The notes under the pieces are model-generated. The model was not told where the DNA came from. It worked only from the letters and a program-made list of their open reading frames with translations, and did not search any database. Shown one piece after another: positions 1-8,406 of a stretch of DNA of 64,000 bases; position 1 is the stretch's first letter, and each line of letters begins with the position of its first letter. The stretch is from Chitinophagaceae bacterium (lineage in GTDB: Bacteria; Bacteroidota; Bacteroidia; Chitinophagales; Chitinophagaceae), in NCBI GenBank assembly GCA_947447265.1, contig CANFKC010000005.1:62001-126000 (forward strand). The letters run 5' to 3'. The position numbers and the translations under genes are program-made.

Positions 1-76
1 ACTCACTACATTATATGACTAAAGGCGCACAACAGCACGCCTCTAGTAGTAAGTATTTTTAAATCAGTTGTTTAGC

Positions 77-565
77 TTACCAAGGCTGAACCGGTATCAT
101 GATGTTGCTGTGATCCCAAGAAATCAACAAACCATCTTTTACTGCTTCAATAGTAAATTGGTCAACACCTTTATCAGAGTGACCTACCATTTCATTGCTA
201 TAAAGCATATTCTCACCCCTTAATTTACCCAGGTCAAGATCAGCTTCAGTTGGGTTCATTTTGTTAGTCAGATAAATTATCCACTCACCTTTATAAGGTA
301 CAGTAATAAGGCTGTAAGTACCTGGGTTTATCTGCCTGCCCGCAAACATACATCCCTTAGGTAAAGTAACGATAGCTGGCTCATCAACGCTGGTTAACCA
401 AGGCTTGGCATCAACAATAGTAAGTGCTTGCTTCTTTGAAGGTTGGCCGTAAGTAACGGTTACGTTGTCACCTTTCACGGTAACATGTTTACTCATTCGG
501 TCTTTTGCAAAAGAGCTACCGAAGGCGAAAAGCATAACTAAAGCTAAGGATGTAATTTGTTTCAT
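77..565 (-). CDS. DUF2911 family secreted protein
   Basis: Predicted exported protein of 162 residues. I start it at the ATG at 565 rather than the GTG at 658, because the protein then opens with a clean signal peptide (MKQITSLALVMLFAFGSSFA). The mature part has the features of DUF2911: a beta strand with TVTYGQPSKK near residue 38, then GRQINPGTYSLITVP and an EWIIYLT strand around residues 75-95. The molecular function of DUF2911 is not known; in Bacteroidota it usually appears as a stand-alone periplasmic or outer-membrane-associated beta protein, and this copy has no obvious partner. It is the first gene of the window and reads leftwards. A short GC-rich dyad (AGGCG/CGCCT, 23-42) lies downstream but is too weak to call a terminator. 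Confidence 0.8.
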   Translation of the reverse strand: MKQITSLALVMLFAFGSSFAKDRMSKHVTVKGDNVTVTYGQPSKKQALTIVDAKPWLTSVDEPAIVTLPKGCMFAGRQINPGTYSLITVPYKGEWIIYLTNKMNPTEADLDLGKLRGENMLYSNEMVGHSDKGVDQFTIEAVKDGLLISWDHSNIMIPVQPW

Positions 566-800
566 AATTAAACTATTTAAGTGCAAGATAATATTTTTTC
601 TAACTTTAAAGACAGTCCCAACTTTATATTGGTTGGGTTTTTTAAAAGAATTTGTCACAAAGTAAAGAAAGATTCTACAAATACAAAATACAATTTATGT
701 ATGTAGCGCAATTTATAATAGCCCAACACCATCAACGTAATAAATATTGCAGAAAATGCGCAAAATGCGATAATAGGACTTCCTGAAAAAAATATTAGAA

Positions 801-837
801 ATAATTGCCTGCTAAACAAGTAATACCTTAACTTTAG
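801..837 (+). promoter_or_regulatory. Possible promoter for the SAM hydrolase-like gene
   Basis: TAACTTTA at 829-836 matches the Bacteroidota -7 consensus TAnnTTTG except at the last base, and a TTG at 805-807 lies 21 bases upstream. Transcription would begin near 843, ahead of the ATG at 901. The -33 match is partial, so this is a tentative call. Confidence 0.3.
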
Positions 838-900
838 TTCGCGGATGGTATGCTGAATGCCATTCCACGCAATCCCTCTATAATATATAGTCTTTTGTCC

Positions 901-1701
901 ATGAGTATCATTACAATTCTATCCGATCTGCAAACGGCCGACATCGGTGTGTGCACGCTTAAAGCTGCCCTGATTCAGCTACCGGCAAAAAATAACATTA
1001 TAGATATTACACATGCAATAAGCAAAACAGATATACAGCAGGCCGCGTATTTATCAGCCTCTTCTTATATCCATTTTCCCGAAGGGACTATTCATTTGCT
1101 TTTAGTAGATATTTTTCAGCGCAACAGGCAAAAGCTAATACTGGCAGTACATAATGGTCATTACTTCCTGGCGCCTGACAATGGTATTCTTTCCCTGATA
1201 ACAGGGGATGACGAAACGACATCAATTTATCTTTGCCGGGAATTTCAGGGTTTCCCCGCACTTGCCAGCTGGATAGATGCTGTTACTGATACTATAAATA
1301 TGCTACAGAGCGGTGGCAAACCGGAAGTAGTACTTTCGCTATATACACCGGAGCGCAACTATAAATTGCCCCAGCCAACAATATTTAATAGCCGGGTCGA
1401 TTGCAGTATTCTGCATATTGACCGCTATGGAAATATGATTTTAAACCTGAACCGCAACCAGTTCGAAGAAATTATCGGCGATAAGAAATTCGGGATAAAA
1501 ATATTAGGCGTACGGGAAGAAATAAACCAGGTAAGCCAGCATTACAATGATGTGGAAGAAGGCAAGTTTTTATGCCGGTTCAACAGCTCCGGCTATCTTG
1601 AAATAGCCATTAACCGCTCACCTGCAGATAGTTTTGAACCTAAACCACTACCCTCCCGTACCATTAGTTACGATAAAATAAGCATTAACATACATTCGTA
1701 A
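901..1701 (+). CDS. SAM hydrolase / SAM hydroxide adenosyltransferase-like (DUF62)
   Basis: 266-residue member of the DUF62 family, whose characterised members attack S-adenosylmethionine with water (or halide in the fluorinases) to release adenosine and methionine. Visible family blocks are ITILSDLQTADIG at the N-terminus, IIDITHAISKTDIQQAAYL, FPEGTIHLLLVD, FLAPDNGILSL, and a C-terminal domain with SILHIDRYGNMILN. I start at the ATG at 901 because family members begin directly at the ITI strand; an in-frame ATG at 850 would add 17 unconserved residues. The usual DFG after the first strand is replaced by SDLQ, so the substrate pocket may differ from the canonical one. Flanking genes read in the opposite direction, so it is a single-gene unit. 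Confidence 0.8.
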   Translation: MSIITILSDLQTADIGVCTLKAALIQLPAKNNIIDITHAISKTDIQQAAYLSASSYIHFPEGTIHLLLVDIFQRNRQKLILAVHNGHYFLAPDNGILSLITGDDETTSIYLCREFQGFPALASWIDAVTDTINMLQSGGKPEVVLSLYTPERNYKLPQPTIFNSRVDCSILHIDRYGNMILNLNRNQFEEIIGDKKFGIKILGVREEINQVSQHYNDVEEGKFLCRFNSSGYLEIAINRSPADSFEPKPLPSRTISYDKISINIHS

Positions 1702-1738
1702 AAAACAGATTTCGACGAGCTTACAAGAGTACTAGCTA

Positions 1739-3262
1739 TCAGTGCTTTATACCTCCGCCTACCATTAGCGCAATAGCTTTGGCATCGGTTATAATGCTGG
1801 CACGGTATTGTGGCAAAAGCAACCATTTATTTTCCGGTGCGTTCCATTGTTCTGGTATAGCGCTCCACAGCACCTGCTTATTGCGGTTTACAATAGAAAT
1901 ATTCGCATACGGGCTGCATAAGGAAATGAACATTTCGCCACCCGGCAACTCATAGGCACTACCTCCGGTGGTTACATTATCCCTCATCTGGTGGTTACGA
2001 TTGGCCTCGTTCATAAAGCAACTGTATTCCCAAACCTTCTTAATTGTGTCTTTTCGTGATGCCGGCTCTTTGAATAGCAACACCTTTGGCCCTTCTTCGC
2101 TATTGCAGGCGTTATTATTAAAAAGATAGAGGTAGCCCTTCTCCGACTTTCTTACAGCGTGCTGGCTGCAAAAAAGCGTATCGTTATTTTTCGCACCGGT
2201 AGTGTCGTATGGGGTGCCGTATATACCCACCACATCGCCCTGCGGATACTTTATTTTTATAATTATACCATAGTTTTTACTGCTCAGGTACAACATTTTT
2301 GCACGCTCATCAAAGTAAAATGAGTTAATGTGCATTTCATACTCGTTCCTACCCTGCAGCTTTGCAAATTGGTCGAAATGACTTTTATTGAAGTGATCCC
2401 ATAGTTTCCAGCTCCAGATTATTTTACCGGCGCTATCATATTCTATGACGCTCGAAAACTCTATCCGGCGGTAGTCTTTCCCACTGCTGTCGGGCCTCAC
2501 TTTTAAGGTAGTAGGCTGCGGCAGCTCGCCGCTTTTTGCCGGCATCCTGCACCACATAGTTTTATTGCCCAATAGCATATACCTGCCATTACCGAGCCTG
2601 GTAAATTCATGGTGATAACGCTCGGTTTTTTCGCCATTTACTTTACCATCGTTTGGCGCCTGCCACAGTATTTTGCCATTGTAATTTATTTCGAAAGCAC
2701 GGGTTTCTGACAAAAACGAAATAGTACCGCGCGGCGTCATCTTCATATCGCGCACGACCATGTTTTCATTCTGCCCTTCAAGCGTTGGCATGAACCACAC
2801 CAGCGCTCCATTCATATCATAAAGTGCGCGGTTATGGTCTAAAAACATCAGCGCATCTTTGTATACCCCATCATTATGCGTTACAGTGAGGCGCATGCTA
2901 CCCACACCGGGATTCGGCAGCACCTTTACACTGAAATGATTCAGTGCACCCTGCTTCACGGCAACACCCTTTATATACATGGTTACCCGCCAGGTATAGC
3001 CGCTACCAAAAGAAGGTAGTGTAATTATTGAACTGTTTGTTTTGGCTTTTGCACTTGCTACTATATTCACCGCAAATGAATCATTAGTATTGTAGATGCC
3101 ATTTGCGACGGTAACAACATAGCTATCTGCTTTTGCCATACCCACAAATGAGAATGGAACCAGGCGGTAGTGCAGGGAATCGCCTTCTGCGGGGTGTAAC
3201 TGCGCATTTGCCGGCAATGCGGACAACAACAGCAACAAGACTATGTACAATCTGATCATCAA
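1739..3262 (-). CDS. Secreted arylsulfotransferase-fold protein, paralog 1
   Basis: 507-residue exported protein with a signal peptide ending at NAQ (about residue 21). The remainder resembles the arylsulfate sulfotransferase (ASST) beta-propeller family: an N-terminal beta domain starting with HPAEGDSLHYRL, then propeller blades carrying YHHEFTRLGNGRYMLLGN, HINSFYFDERAKMLYLSSKN and QHAVRKSEKGYLYLFNNN. These contain His residues at the places where ASST enzymes have catalytic or substrate-binding His. Known ASSTs move sulfuryl groups between phenols in the periplasm; whether this divergent copy is catalytic is not shown. A second paralog lies 41 to 48 bases upstream on the same strand and a third at 43649-45082. 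A TATCTTTA -7-like box (3281-3288, minus strand) could give it its own promoter. Confidence 0.75.
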   Translation of the reverse strand: MMIRLYIVLLLLLSALPANAQLHPAEGDSLHYRLVPFSFVGMAKADSYVVTVANGIYNTNDSFAVNIVASAKAKTNSSIITLPSFGSGYTWRVTMYIKGVAVKQGALNHFSVKVLPNPGVGSMRLTVTHNDGVYKDALMFLDHNRALYDMNGALVWFMPTLEGQNENMVVRDMKMTPRGTISFLSETRAFEINYNGKILWQAPNDGKVNGEKTERYHHEFTRLGNGRYMLLGNKTMWCRMPAKSGELPQPTTLKVRPDSSGKDYRRIEFSSVIEYDSAGKIIWSWKLWDHFNKSHFDQFAKLQGRNEYEMHINSFYFDERAKMLYLSSKNYGIIIKIKYPQGDVVGIYGTPYDTTGAKNNDTLFCSQHAVRKSEKGYLYLFNNNACNSEEGPKVLLFKEPASRKDTIKKVWEYSCFMNEANRNHQMRDNVTTGGSAYELPGGEMFISLCSPYANISIVNRNKQVLWSAIPEQWNAPENKWLLLPQYRASIITDAKAIALMVGGGIKH

Positions 3263-3310
3263 TGGTGAGGTAGGGAGGTATAAAGATACAATCCCTGCGA
3301 TTAAAAACGC

Positions 3311-4804
3311 TTACTGCGCTTTGGCGGCGCTCCGCACCAGCTGTTCCAGCTTTTTACGATCAGTGATTATACTGGCCCTGTATTGTTCCTGTGGTATCCA
3401 TCTGGCTTTTTCAATATCCCATTTTTCGAGGTCTGCATTCCATAACTTCTGCTTATTGGCATTGACTATGAACATGTTACCATAGGGGCTGCATAACGAA
3501 ACAAACAAGGCATCGCCGGGCATTTCGCACACATTCCCACCGGTAGTAGCGGCGGGGTGAACGAAATTTTCAGCCGATATCGGGCATTTATACTCCCATA
3601 TTTTTTTTATCTTATCTTTTTGGGTAACGGGTTCTTTTAGCTTAATAACGGTAGGGAGCGAGTCCGGATTGCAGAAATTATTATTAAAAAGGTATACGTA
3701 GCCTTTAGCCGATTTTTTACAAGCATGTTGCTGGCAGAACAAACCGGTAATGGTCGCTGCTTCCAAACCATTATACACCTGCGTTACTTGCCCCTGCGGA
3801 TAACTGATTTTCAGCACCTGGTTGGCATTTTTGAAACTTAAGTAAACGTAACCTGCTTTTTCATCGAAGTAAAAAGCATTTTCATGGCTGTCCAGTTCCC
3901 TGCGATCCTTTATGGCACTATACTGCTGCGTTTTAATAAAGTAGTTGAAGTATTTCCAGCTCCAAATCAGCTGCCCGCTTGCATTATACTCCAGTACCGT
4001 GCCAAACGGCATAGAGAAGTGGCTCCCCCCGTTAGTTGGCTGGGGCAGGCCATTCACCCTGCTAATTGTAAGCGCACTGTCGTTTATCCCCGTTTTTTGC
4101 CACGTACAGGATAACATTTCATGTCCGAGTGTCATATAATGCCCATTACTTAACCGGGTAAACTCGTGGTGGTAATGCTCTGTTTTTTCGCCGCTTACAG
4201 CTCCTGTATTGGGCGCCCGCCAGAGTATTTTGCCGCTAAAATCAATCTCATAAGCCATGGTCATGGTCATGAATGTAATGGTACCAGCAGGCGAAAGTTT
4301 AAGATCTCTGATAACAGTAGTGGCAGAAACAATGCCCTCCATATCCGGCAACACCCATACTGCATTTCCCTTCATATCGTAAAGTACGCGGTTGGCATCG
4401 CAGAAAACAAAAGCATCGCTATATTGCGTAGCAGGCTGTGACACTTTAAGCCTGTACTTTGCAACATCAGTAAATGGCAGATTAAGGGTGCTGAAATGAT
4501 GCAGGCCTTCCAGCGGCTTTTTACCGGTTACCAGCCGCCAGGTGTATGCGGCACCCCAGTCTGGCACCTCAGCGATGACCATGCCGGAATTTAATTTTTG
4601 GGTGACTTTTACGATATTCTTCTCAAATGAATCTAAGTTGTTGATGTTTCCTTTCGCAATTTCGATTGTGCATATACCGACTTTTACCGGAACCCTAAAG
4701 GCAATAATCCGGTAATGGAGATGGCTCCCTTCGGCAGGAAAATATTGCCCATAGCCATTAAACCACAGCAATAACAACAAAAAAGCAAGTAGACATCTGT
4801 TCAT
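3311..4804 (-). CDS. Secreted arylsulfotransferase-fold protein, paralog 2
   Basis: About 497 residues, with a signal peptide ending in GYGQ and then the same YFPAEGSHLHYRI start as paralog 1. Shared blocks are YHHEFTRLSNGHYMTLGHE, HENAFYFDEKAGYVYLSFKN, QQHACKKSAKGYVYLFNNN and a C-terminal WIPQEQYRASIITD. I prefer the ATG at 4804 over the one at 4813: a perfect -7 box TACTTTTG (4819-4826 on the minus strand) puts the transcript start near 4812, which would exclude the upstream codon. The gene is first of a two-gene tandem with paralog 1. Function is inferred only from the ASST fold; a sulfuryl-transfer or carbohydrate/phenol-binding role in the periplasm is possible. Confidence 0.75.
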   Translation of the reverse strand: MNRCLLAFLLLLLWFNGYGQYFPAEGSHLHYRIIAFRVPVKVGICTIEIAKGNINNLDSFEKNIVKVTQKLNSGMVIAEVPDWGAAYTWRLVTGKKPLEGLHHFSTLNLPFTDVAKYRLKVSQPATQYSDAFVFCDANRVLYDMKGNAVWVLPDMEGIVSATTVIRDLKLSPAGTITFMTMTMAYEIDFSGKILWRAPNTGAVSGEKTEHYHHEFTRLSNGHYMTLGHEMLSCTWQKTGINDSALTISRVNGLPQPTNGGSHFSMPFGTVLEYNASGQLIWSWKYFNYFIKTQQYSAIKDRRELDSHENAFYFDEKAGYVYLSFKNANQVLKISYPQGQVTQVYNGLEAATITGLFCQQHACKKSAKGYVYLFNNNFCNPDSLPTVIKLKEPVTQKDKIKKIWEYKCPISAENFVHPAATTGGNVCEMPGDALFVSLCSPYGNMFIVNANKQKLWNADLEKWDIEKARWIPQEQYRASIITDRKKLEQLVRSAAKAQ

Positions 4805-4818
4805 AAAATACATTCACC

Positions 4819-4826
4819 CAAAAGTA
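4819..4826 (-). promoter_or_regulatory. -7 promoter box before sulfotransferase-like paralog 2
   Basis: The minus strand reads TACTTTTG, an exact TAnnTTTG match, just upstream of the start codon. No clear TTTG is seen 19-21 bases further upstream. The leader would be only a few bases long. Confidence 0.45.
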
Positions 4827-4918
4827 AAAAAGCGGCAGACTTATTTGTAGTCGGTGCCAATAGACCATGCTTTAAACGATGAAGTTAGCAAATGTTAGTA
4901 ATGGGGACGGGGACGAAT

Positions 4919-4948
4919 AAAAAAAAGGTCGCCTATGAATAGACAACC
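4919..4948 (-). terminator. Intrinsic terminator-like hairpin, copy A
   Basis: On the minus strand a 9-bp stem with two mismatches (4948-4927) and a 3-base loop is followed by eight T. It is the degenerate counterpart of the perfect hairpin at 5351-5373. Confidence 0.5.
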
Positions 4949-5126
4949 AGGGGAAAAATGAAAATGAAAGTGGGGGTATATTTTTTCCGTTATCTTTTCA
5001 ATACTGGTTACAGCACTGTAATTTTTTTATTGCTGGTTTTAGATGTTAGTTAGTAATGTTTGAGTTATTGGCGCTCTGCCCTTAATTGTCAATGCAATAT
5101 AGCGCCGTAGGCAACGAAATAAATAC

Positions 5127-5195
5127 GCTATCCATCGAAATGCACGTTTTGGGGTGTGAAATGCAGGTTTCGTCCATCGAACGGTAAAAATAACG
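5127..5195 (-). promoter_or_regulatory. 69-base repeated element A with 21-base phased boxes
   Basis: This element matches the one at 5556-5624 at 67 of 69 positions. On the plus strand it carries GAAATGCACGTTT at 5137, GAAATGCAGGTTT at 5158 and GAACGGTAAAAAT at 5179, exactly 21 bases apart, that is two helical turns. TCCATCGA occurs at 5131 and 5173, 42 bases apart. On the minus strand the boxes read ACCGTTCGA, ACCTGCATT and ACGTGCATT. LytTR-type response regulators bind 9-bp direct repeats with about this period, and the first minus-strand box fits 8 of 9 positions of the published LytTR pattern. Binding by such a regulator is an inference; the gene for it is not in this window. Confidence 0.45.
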
Positions 5196-5343
5196 GGCCG
5201 GAATTAAGCAAAAATGAAAATAACGAGCAATAAAAAACATCAATATATCACTGATTTTTATTGCCTTATATCATTTTGACATTGAAGTTTCGGCAAACAT
5301 TAGGGGATTGCCCGAAGTCGAAATGTTGCTATGAGCGGGGCAT

Positions 5344-5373
5344 AAAAAAAGGTTGTCAGTATTAGTGACAACC
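5344..5373 (-). terminator. Intrinsic terminator, copy B
   Basis: GGTTGTCA (5351-5358) and TGACAACC (5366-5373) form a perfect 8-bp stem with a 7-base loop. On the minus strand it is followed by seven T. It could end transcription from copy B and from the MscS gene. Confidence 0.7.
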
Positions 5374-5555
5374 CGGGTAAATGGAAATGAAATTGGTATA
5401 TTTTTTCCAATATTGTTAGTTCGCGGCTGTTAATGATTATTGCCTGCCGTAAATTTTTGTTTTGCTTTTTGAGGTTTTGGCTTGGCAGAAACTGATTGCT
5501 TCGGTATCAATTGCCTTGCAGGTGCAAGGTACTATTACCGTTTTAAAAAAAACGA

Positions 5556-5624
5556 GCTATCCATCGAAATGCACGTTTTGGGGTGTGAAATGCAGGTTTC
5601 ATCCATCGAACGGTAAAAATGACG
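5556..5624 (-). promoter_or_regulatory. 69-base repeated element B with 21-base phased boxes
   Basis: This is the near-identical partner of 5127-5195, offset by 429 bases. The phased boxes start at 5566, 5587 and 5608. The two mismatches to copy A are a G/A before the second TCCATCGA and an A/G near the right end. Confidence 0.45.
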
Positions 5625-5694
5625 CCTCCTCAAGAGTGTAAAAGACACCCAATTGCAGATTAAATAAATAATATATAAAGTGATTTTGAGTAAA

Positions 5695-6807
5695 CTAACT
5701 GGTTCCGGGCAGGGTGCCTAACTGGGCCTTATCTGAGATCATGCCGAAAATTTTCAGGTTGATCTCGTGCTTGACCGCCAATAAATTTACACCCTGCGGC
5801 AATGGATGGGCAAGATGATAGGAAATGACCAGCTGAAAGGTCTCTTTATCAAAATTCTCTAAAATTGCGGTGACGGGCTCCTGCACATTAGGCATACCCC
5901 TCAGTTCCGTTTTAATTTCCTCTATCAGATTGGTGAGTACTGCATGACTAACACCATATTTTATGTTGGCCACTATCTTCATGCCTCTGGTGGTGCGGCT
6001 GGATAGATTAATGATGCTGCGGCTTACCAGGTTCTGGTTAGGGATGATGTTGGCCTCACCGTTGGCATTTCTTACCATGGTACTCCTGAAGCCAATACGC
6101 TCAACGGTGCCCTCAATTTCGCCCAGTTTAATAATGTCACCAGTCTGAAAAGGCTTGTCGGACAATATTGTAAAGGCAGCAAAGAAGTTTTCTACCGTTT
6201 CTTTACCTGCCAGCGCTATAGCTACGCCACCAATACCTAAACCGGTAATAAGTGCCGGCACATTAACATGAAACACACTGCCGAGCGCCCAAAAAGTACC
6301 CAATATCCAGGCCAGCAGCTTCGACATTTCTTTTATCAGCGGCAGCATTTGCTCACGGGCGGCATTTTTTTCTTCCTGCGCCTTGCCCATGCGTATGTAA
6401 TATATAAAATCAATAAAATGCGTAACCAGCTGTGTAACGTAAACGATGAACAACAAAAGGAAAATATGATCGGTAATATCGCCCAGATTGATGCGCATGC
6501 CGTTTTTTGCGGTAAAACCCCGCTTAAACACCACACTATCCAGTATGTGCGCCAATTGTTCTGTAGCAACAAAATAAAGCACCACCTGCAGCAAATGCTC
6601 TATCGGTTTAAAGAGCAGTTCACGAATGGTTTCTTTATGGTTCATGTAACTGTACTTCACCGCCAGCCCGCTGCTAATGCGGGTAAGCAGCGATGCTAAT
6701 GGCTTTTTTACCAGCTGTGTAGCCAATATGATGCCTACAAACAAAAGGTAGTCAGATACCTTCTGGTTGTAATAAACCCTGTCAAAAAAGCTCCAGTCAA
6801 AAGTCAT
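5695..6807 (-). CDS. MscS-family mechanosensitive channel protein
   Basis: 370-residue inner-membrane protein of the small-conductance mechanosensitive channel family. Several N-terminal hydrophobic segments (about 18-36, 72-90, 112-130, 160-180) precede the pore helix region, where ALITGLGIGGVAIALAGKE shows the Gly/Ala-rich packing typical of MscS TM3. The beta domain follows, with PFQTGDIIKLGEIEGTVERIGFRST and VIPNQN-like IIPNQNLVSRSIINLS. Such channels open under membrane tension to release solutes. The C-terminus is a short alpha/beta domain. It is longer than E. coli MscS (286 residues) because of extra N-terminal segments. Nothing nearby suggests a special role. Confidence 0.9.
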   Translation of the reverse strand: MTFDWSFFDRVYYNQKVSDYLLFVGIILATQLVKKPLASLLTRISSGLAVKYSYMNHKETIRELLFKPIEHLLQVVLYFVATEQLAHILDSVVFKRGFTAKNGMRINLGDITDHIFLLLFIVYVTQLVTHFIDFIYYIRMGKAQEEKNAAREQMLPLIKEMSKLLAWILGTFWALGSVFHVNVPALITGLGIGGVAIALAGKETVENFFAAFTILSDKPFQTGDIIKLGEIEGTVERIGFRSTMVRNANGEANIIPNQNLVSRSIINLSSRTTRGMKIVANIKYGVSHAVLTNLIEEIKTELRGMPNVQEPVTAILENFDKETFQLVISYHLAHPLPQGVNLLAVKHEINLKIFGMISDKAQLGTLPGTS

Positions 6808-6837
6808 AGAAACTTGTCGTAAGTCTTAGGTAGAAAG

Positions 6838-7041
6838 TAGTTAGTATAAAGTAGAAAGCTGTTATTTGTAGTAAGTCGCGAGCAGAAAGTTTTTTTAAGT
6901 CGTTAGCAGTAAGTAAAAAGCTGATATAACTGATCTATAATAGCTGGACCTATCTCCATGAATAATTGCAAAAAGCGCTTACTAAAGCTTTCTACTCACG
7001 ACTATCTACTATGTACTAACTACTATCTACTATCTACTAAA
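6838..7041. repeat. Simple intergenic repeats of TAGTAGAAAGTAG type, inverted
   Basis: The gap between the MscS gene and dapD contains repeated GTAGAAAG / AGTCGTTAG words at 6838-6920 and their inverse (CTTTCTAC, ACTATCTACTA) at 6985-7038. The two arms could fold into a long imperfect hairpin. A related copy with AGTCGTTAGTAGAAAG lies at 14030-14060. Such low-complexity intergenic repeats are common in Bacteroidota; no gene is seen here. Confidence 0.7.
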
Positions 7042-7042
7042 A

Positions 7043-7861
7043 TTAAACCGCTACATTAAACTCGCGCAAGGCATCATTAAGACTTGTTTTCAGGTCGGTA
7101 GATGGTTTGCGGGTGCCGATGATGAGTGCGCAGCTTACCTGGTAGTCGCCTGCCGGGAATTTCTTGGTATAACTGCCAGGTATAACCACGCTACGCGCAG
7201 GTACACGGCCCTTGTATTCAATCGGCGTTGCGCCGCTTACATCAATTATCTTGGTCGATTGTGTGAGCACTACATTAGCGCCTAAAACCGCTTCTTTTTC
7301 TACAATTACACCTTCCACAACTATACAACGCGACCCTATGAAGGCACCGTCTTCAATAATAACGGGAGAAGCCTGCAATGGTTCCAGTACTCCGCCAATA
7401 CCCACGCCACCACTCAGGTGCACACCCTTACCAATTTGTGCGCATGAACCTACCGTAGCCCAGGTATCAACCATAGTACCTTCATCAACGTATGCACCAA
7501 TATTTACATAGCTGGGCATCAGCACTACATTTTTGGCTAAATATGCGCCGTAGCGGGCAACAGCATGCGGAACCGCCCTTACACCCAGATCGGCATAATC
7601 TTTCTTCAGCAGCATTTTGTCGTAGAACTCAAAAGGCTCTATGGTCCATGTTTGCATCGGTTGTATACCGAAATAGAGCAGAATAGCCTTTTTCACCCAT
7701 TCGTTCACCTGCCAGCCATTTTCTGTCGGCATGGCAACCCGTAACCTGCCTTTATCTACTTCCTCAATAACTTCCCGGATGTAGTTTTTATAATTTTCAT
7801 CTTTTAATAACTCGCGGTTGCCGAATACTTCTTCTATATGGTGCGCTAACTGATTATTCAT
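7043..7861 (-). CDS. dapD: 2,3,4,5-tetrahydropyridine-2,6-dicarboxylate N-succinyltransferase
   Basis: 272-residue DapD, which uses succinyl-CoA to succinylate tetrahydrodipicolinate in the succinylase branch of the lysine/diaminopimelate pathway. The N-terminal helical domain is followed by a left-handed beta-helix of hexapeptide repeats, seen from about residue 100 on (VLMPSYVNIGAYVDEGTMVD, VGSCAQIGKGVHLSGGVGIG, VIIEDGAFIGSRCIVVEGV). Length and motifs match E. coli DapD (274 residues) closely. It is transcribed alone, divergent from gcvH, and two exact -7 boxes lie upstream on its strand. Confidence 0.95.
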   Translation of the reverse strand: MNNQLAHHIEEVFGNRELLKDENYKNYIREVIEEVDKGRLRVAMPTENGWQVNEWVKKAILLYFGIQPMQTWTIEPFEFYDKMLLKKDYADLGVRAVPHAVARYGAYLAKNVVLMPSYVNIGAYVDEGTMVDTWATVGSCAQIGKGVHLSGGVGIGGVLEPLQASPVIIEDGAFIGSRCIVVEGVIVEKEAVLGANVVLTQSTKIIDVSGATPIEYKGRVPARSVVIPGSYTKKFPAGDYQVSCALIIGTRKPSTDLKTSLNDALREFNVAV

Positions 7862-7891
7862 GTTATGGTCTGTATTGTATGGTTATCCAGG

Positions 7892-7918
7892 CAAAAGTAA
7901 GGCTTGCAGGCAAAACTA
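7892..7918 (-). promoter_or_regulatory. Candidate dapD promoter boxes
   Basis: The minus strand reads TACTTTTG at 7892-7899 and TAGTTTTG at 7911-7918, both exact TAnnTTTG matches. Starts near 7885 or 7904 would give leaders of about 25-45 nt. No well-spaced TTTG is evident, so which box is used is unclear. Confidence 0.4.
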
Positions 7919-8024
7919 TTTTTACCCTGCCAATAAGTTGTGAAAATGTTACATCAGAAATATAGTAACCGTTATCATTTCGTACTGCAAACTATTTTGC
8001 TATTTTTACCCCAAAATTATAAAA

Positions 8025-8402
8025 ATGGAATTCCCAAGCAATTTACGTTATACCAAAGACCACGAGTGGATAAGCCTGGATGGCACCACTGCTACTATCG
8101 GCATTACAGAGTTCGCACAGCATGAACTGGGTGATATTGTGTATGTAGATGTACCAACCCTTGACAAGCACCTGGCTGCAAATGAAATTTTTGGAACTGT
8201 AGAAGCAGTTAAAACTGTATCAGACCTGTTTTTACCTGTAGGTGGCACTGTTACCGAAGTAAACGCAGACCTGGAAAAAGCGCCTGAAAGCGTGAACAGC
8301 GACCCATATGGCAAAGGCTGGATGATAAAGATGGATGTTGATAATGTAGCTGATATTGAAGCTTTACTTGATGCCGCTGCTTACAAAGCATTGGTAGGGT
8401 AA
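8025..8402 (+). CDS. gcvH: Glycine cleavage system H protein
   Basis: 125-residue lipoyl carrier protein of the glycine cleavage system, shuttling the aminomethyl group between the P, T and L proteins in the cytoplasm. The lipoyl lysine is K63 in [10 protein letters not shown], within the conserved [13 protein letters not shown]. The N-terminal YTKDHEWI and the C-terminal GWMIKM are also family hallmarks, and the length is typical. The other gcv genes are not in the window. The VanZ-like gene starts 4 bases after its stop, so the two are probably co-transcribed. A TATTTTTA box at 8001-8008 is a one-mismatch -7 candidate. Confidence 0.96.
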   Translation: MEFPSNLRYTKDHEWISLDGTTATIGITEFAQHELGDIVYVDVPTLDKHLAANEIFGTVEAVKTVSDLFLPVGGTVTEVNADLEKAPESVNSDPYGKGWMIKMDVDNVADIEALLDAAAYKALVG

Positions 8403-8406
8403 TTAA

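Larger units (their letters stand above)
4919..5195 (-). ncRNA. Candidate non-coding transcription unit, copy A
   Basis: Read on the minus strand this block has three parts: the 69-base conserved element (5195-5127), about 178 bases without a convincing ORF, and a hairpin GGTTGTCTAT/ATAGGCGACC (4948-4927) followed by eight T. Copy B (5344-5624) has the same order and nearly the same spacing. Both bodies end with GGAAAAAATATACC and a CATTT-rich stretch before the hairpin, while the rest has diverged. This pattern of control element, short body and intrinsic terminator suggests a small RNA, but no promoter box of the TAnnTTTG type is obvious. It could also be a duplicated leader or a dispersed repeat. 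Confidence 0.3.
5344..5624 (-). ncRNA. Candidate non-coding transcription unit, copy B
   Basis: Second copy of the unit described at 4919-5195. On the minus strand the 69-base element (5624-5556) is followed by about 182 bases and then a perfect hairpin with seven T. It lies 71 bases after the stop codon of the MscS gene, so read-through from that gene is possible. No ORF of meaningful length or known RNA family was recognised. Confidence 0.3.
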
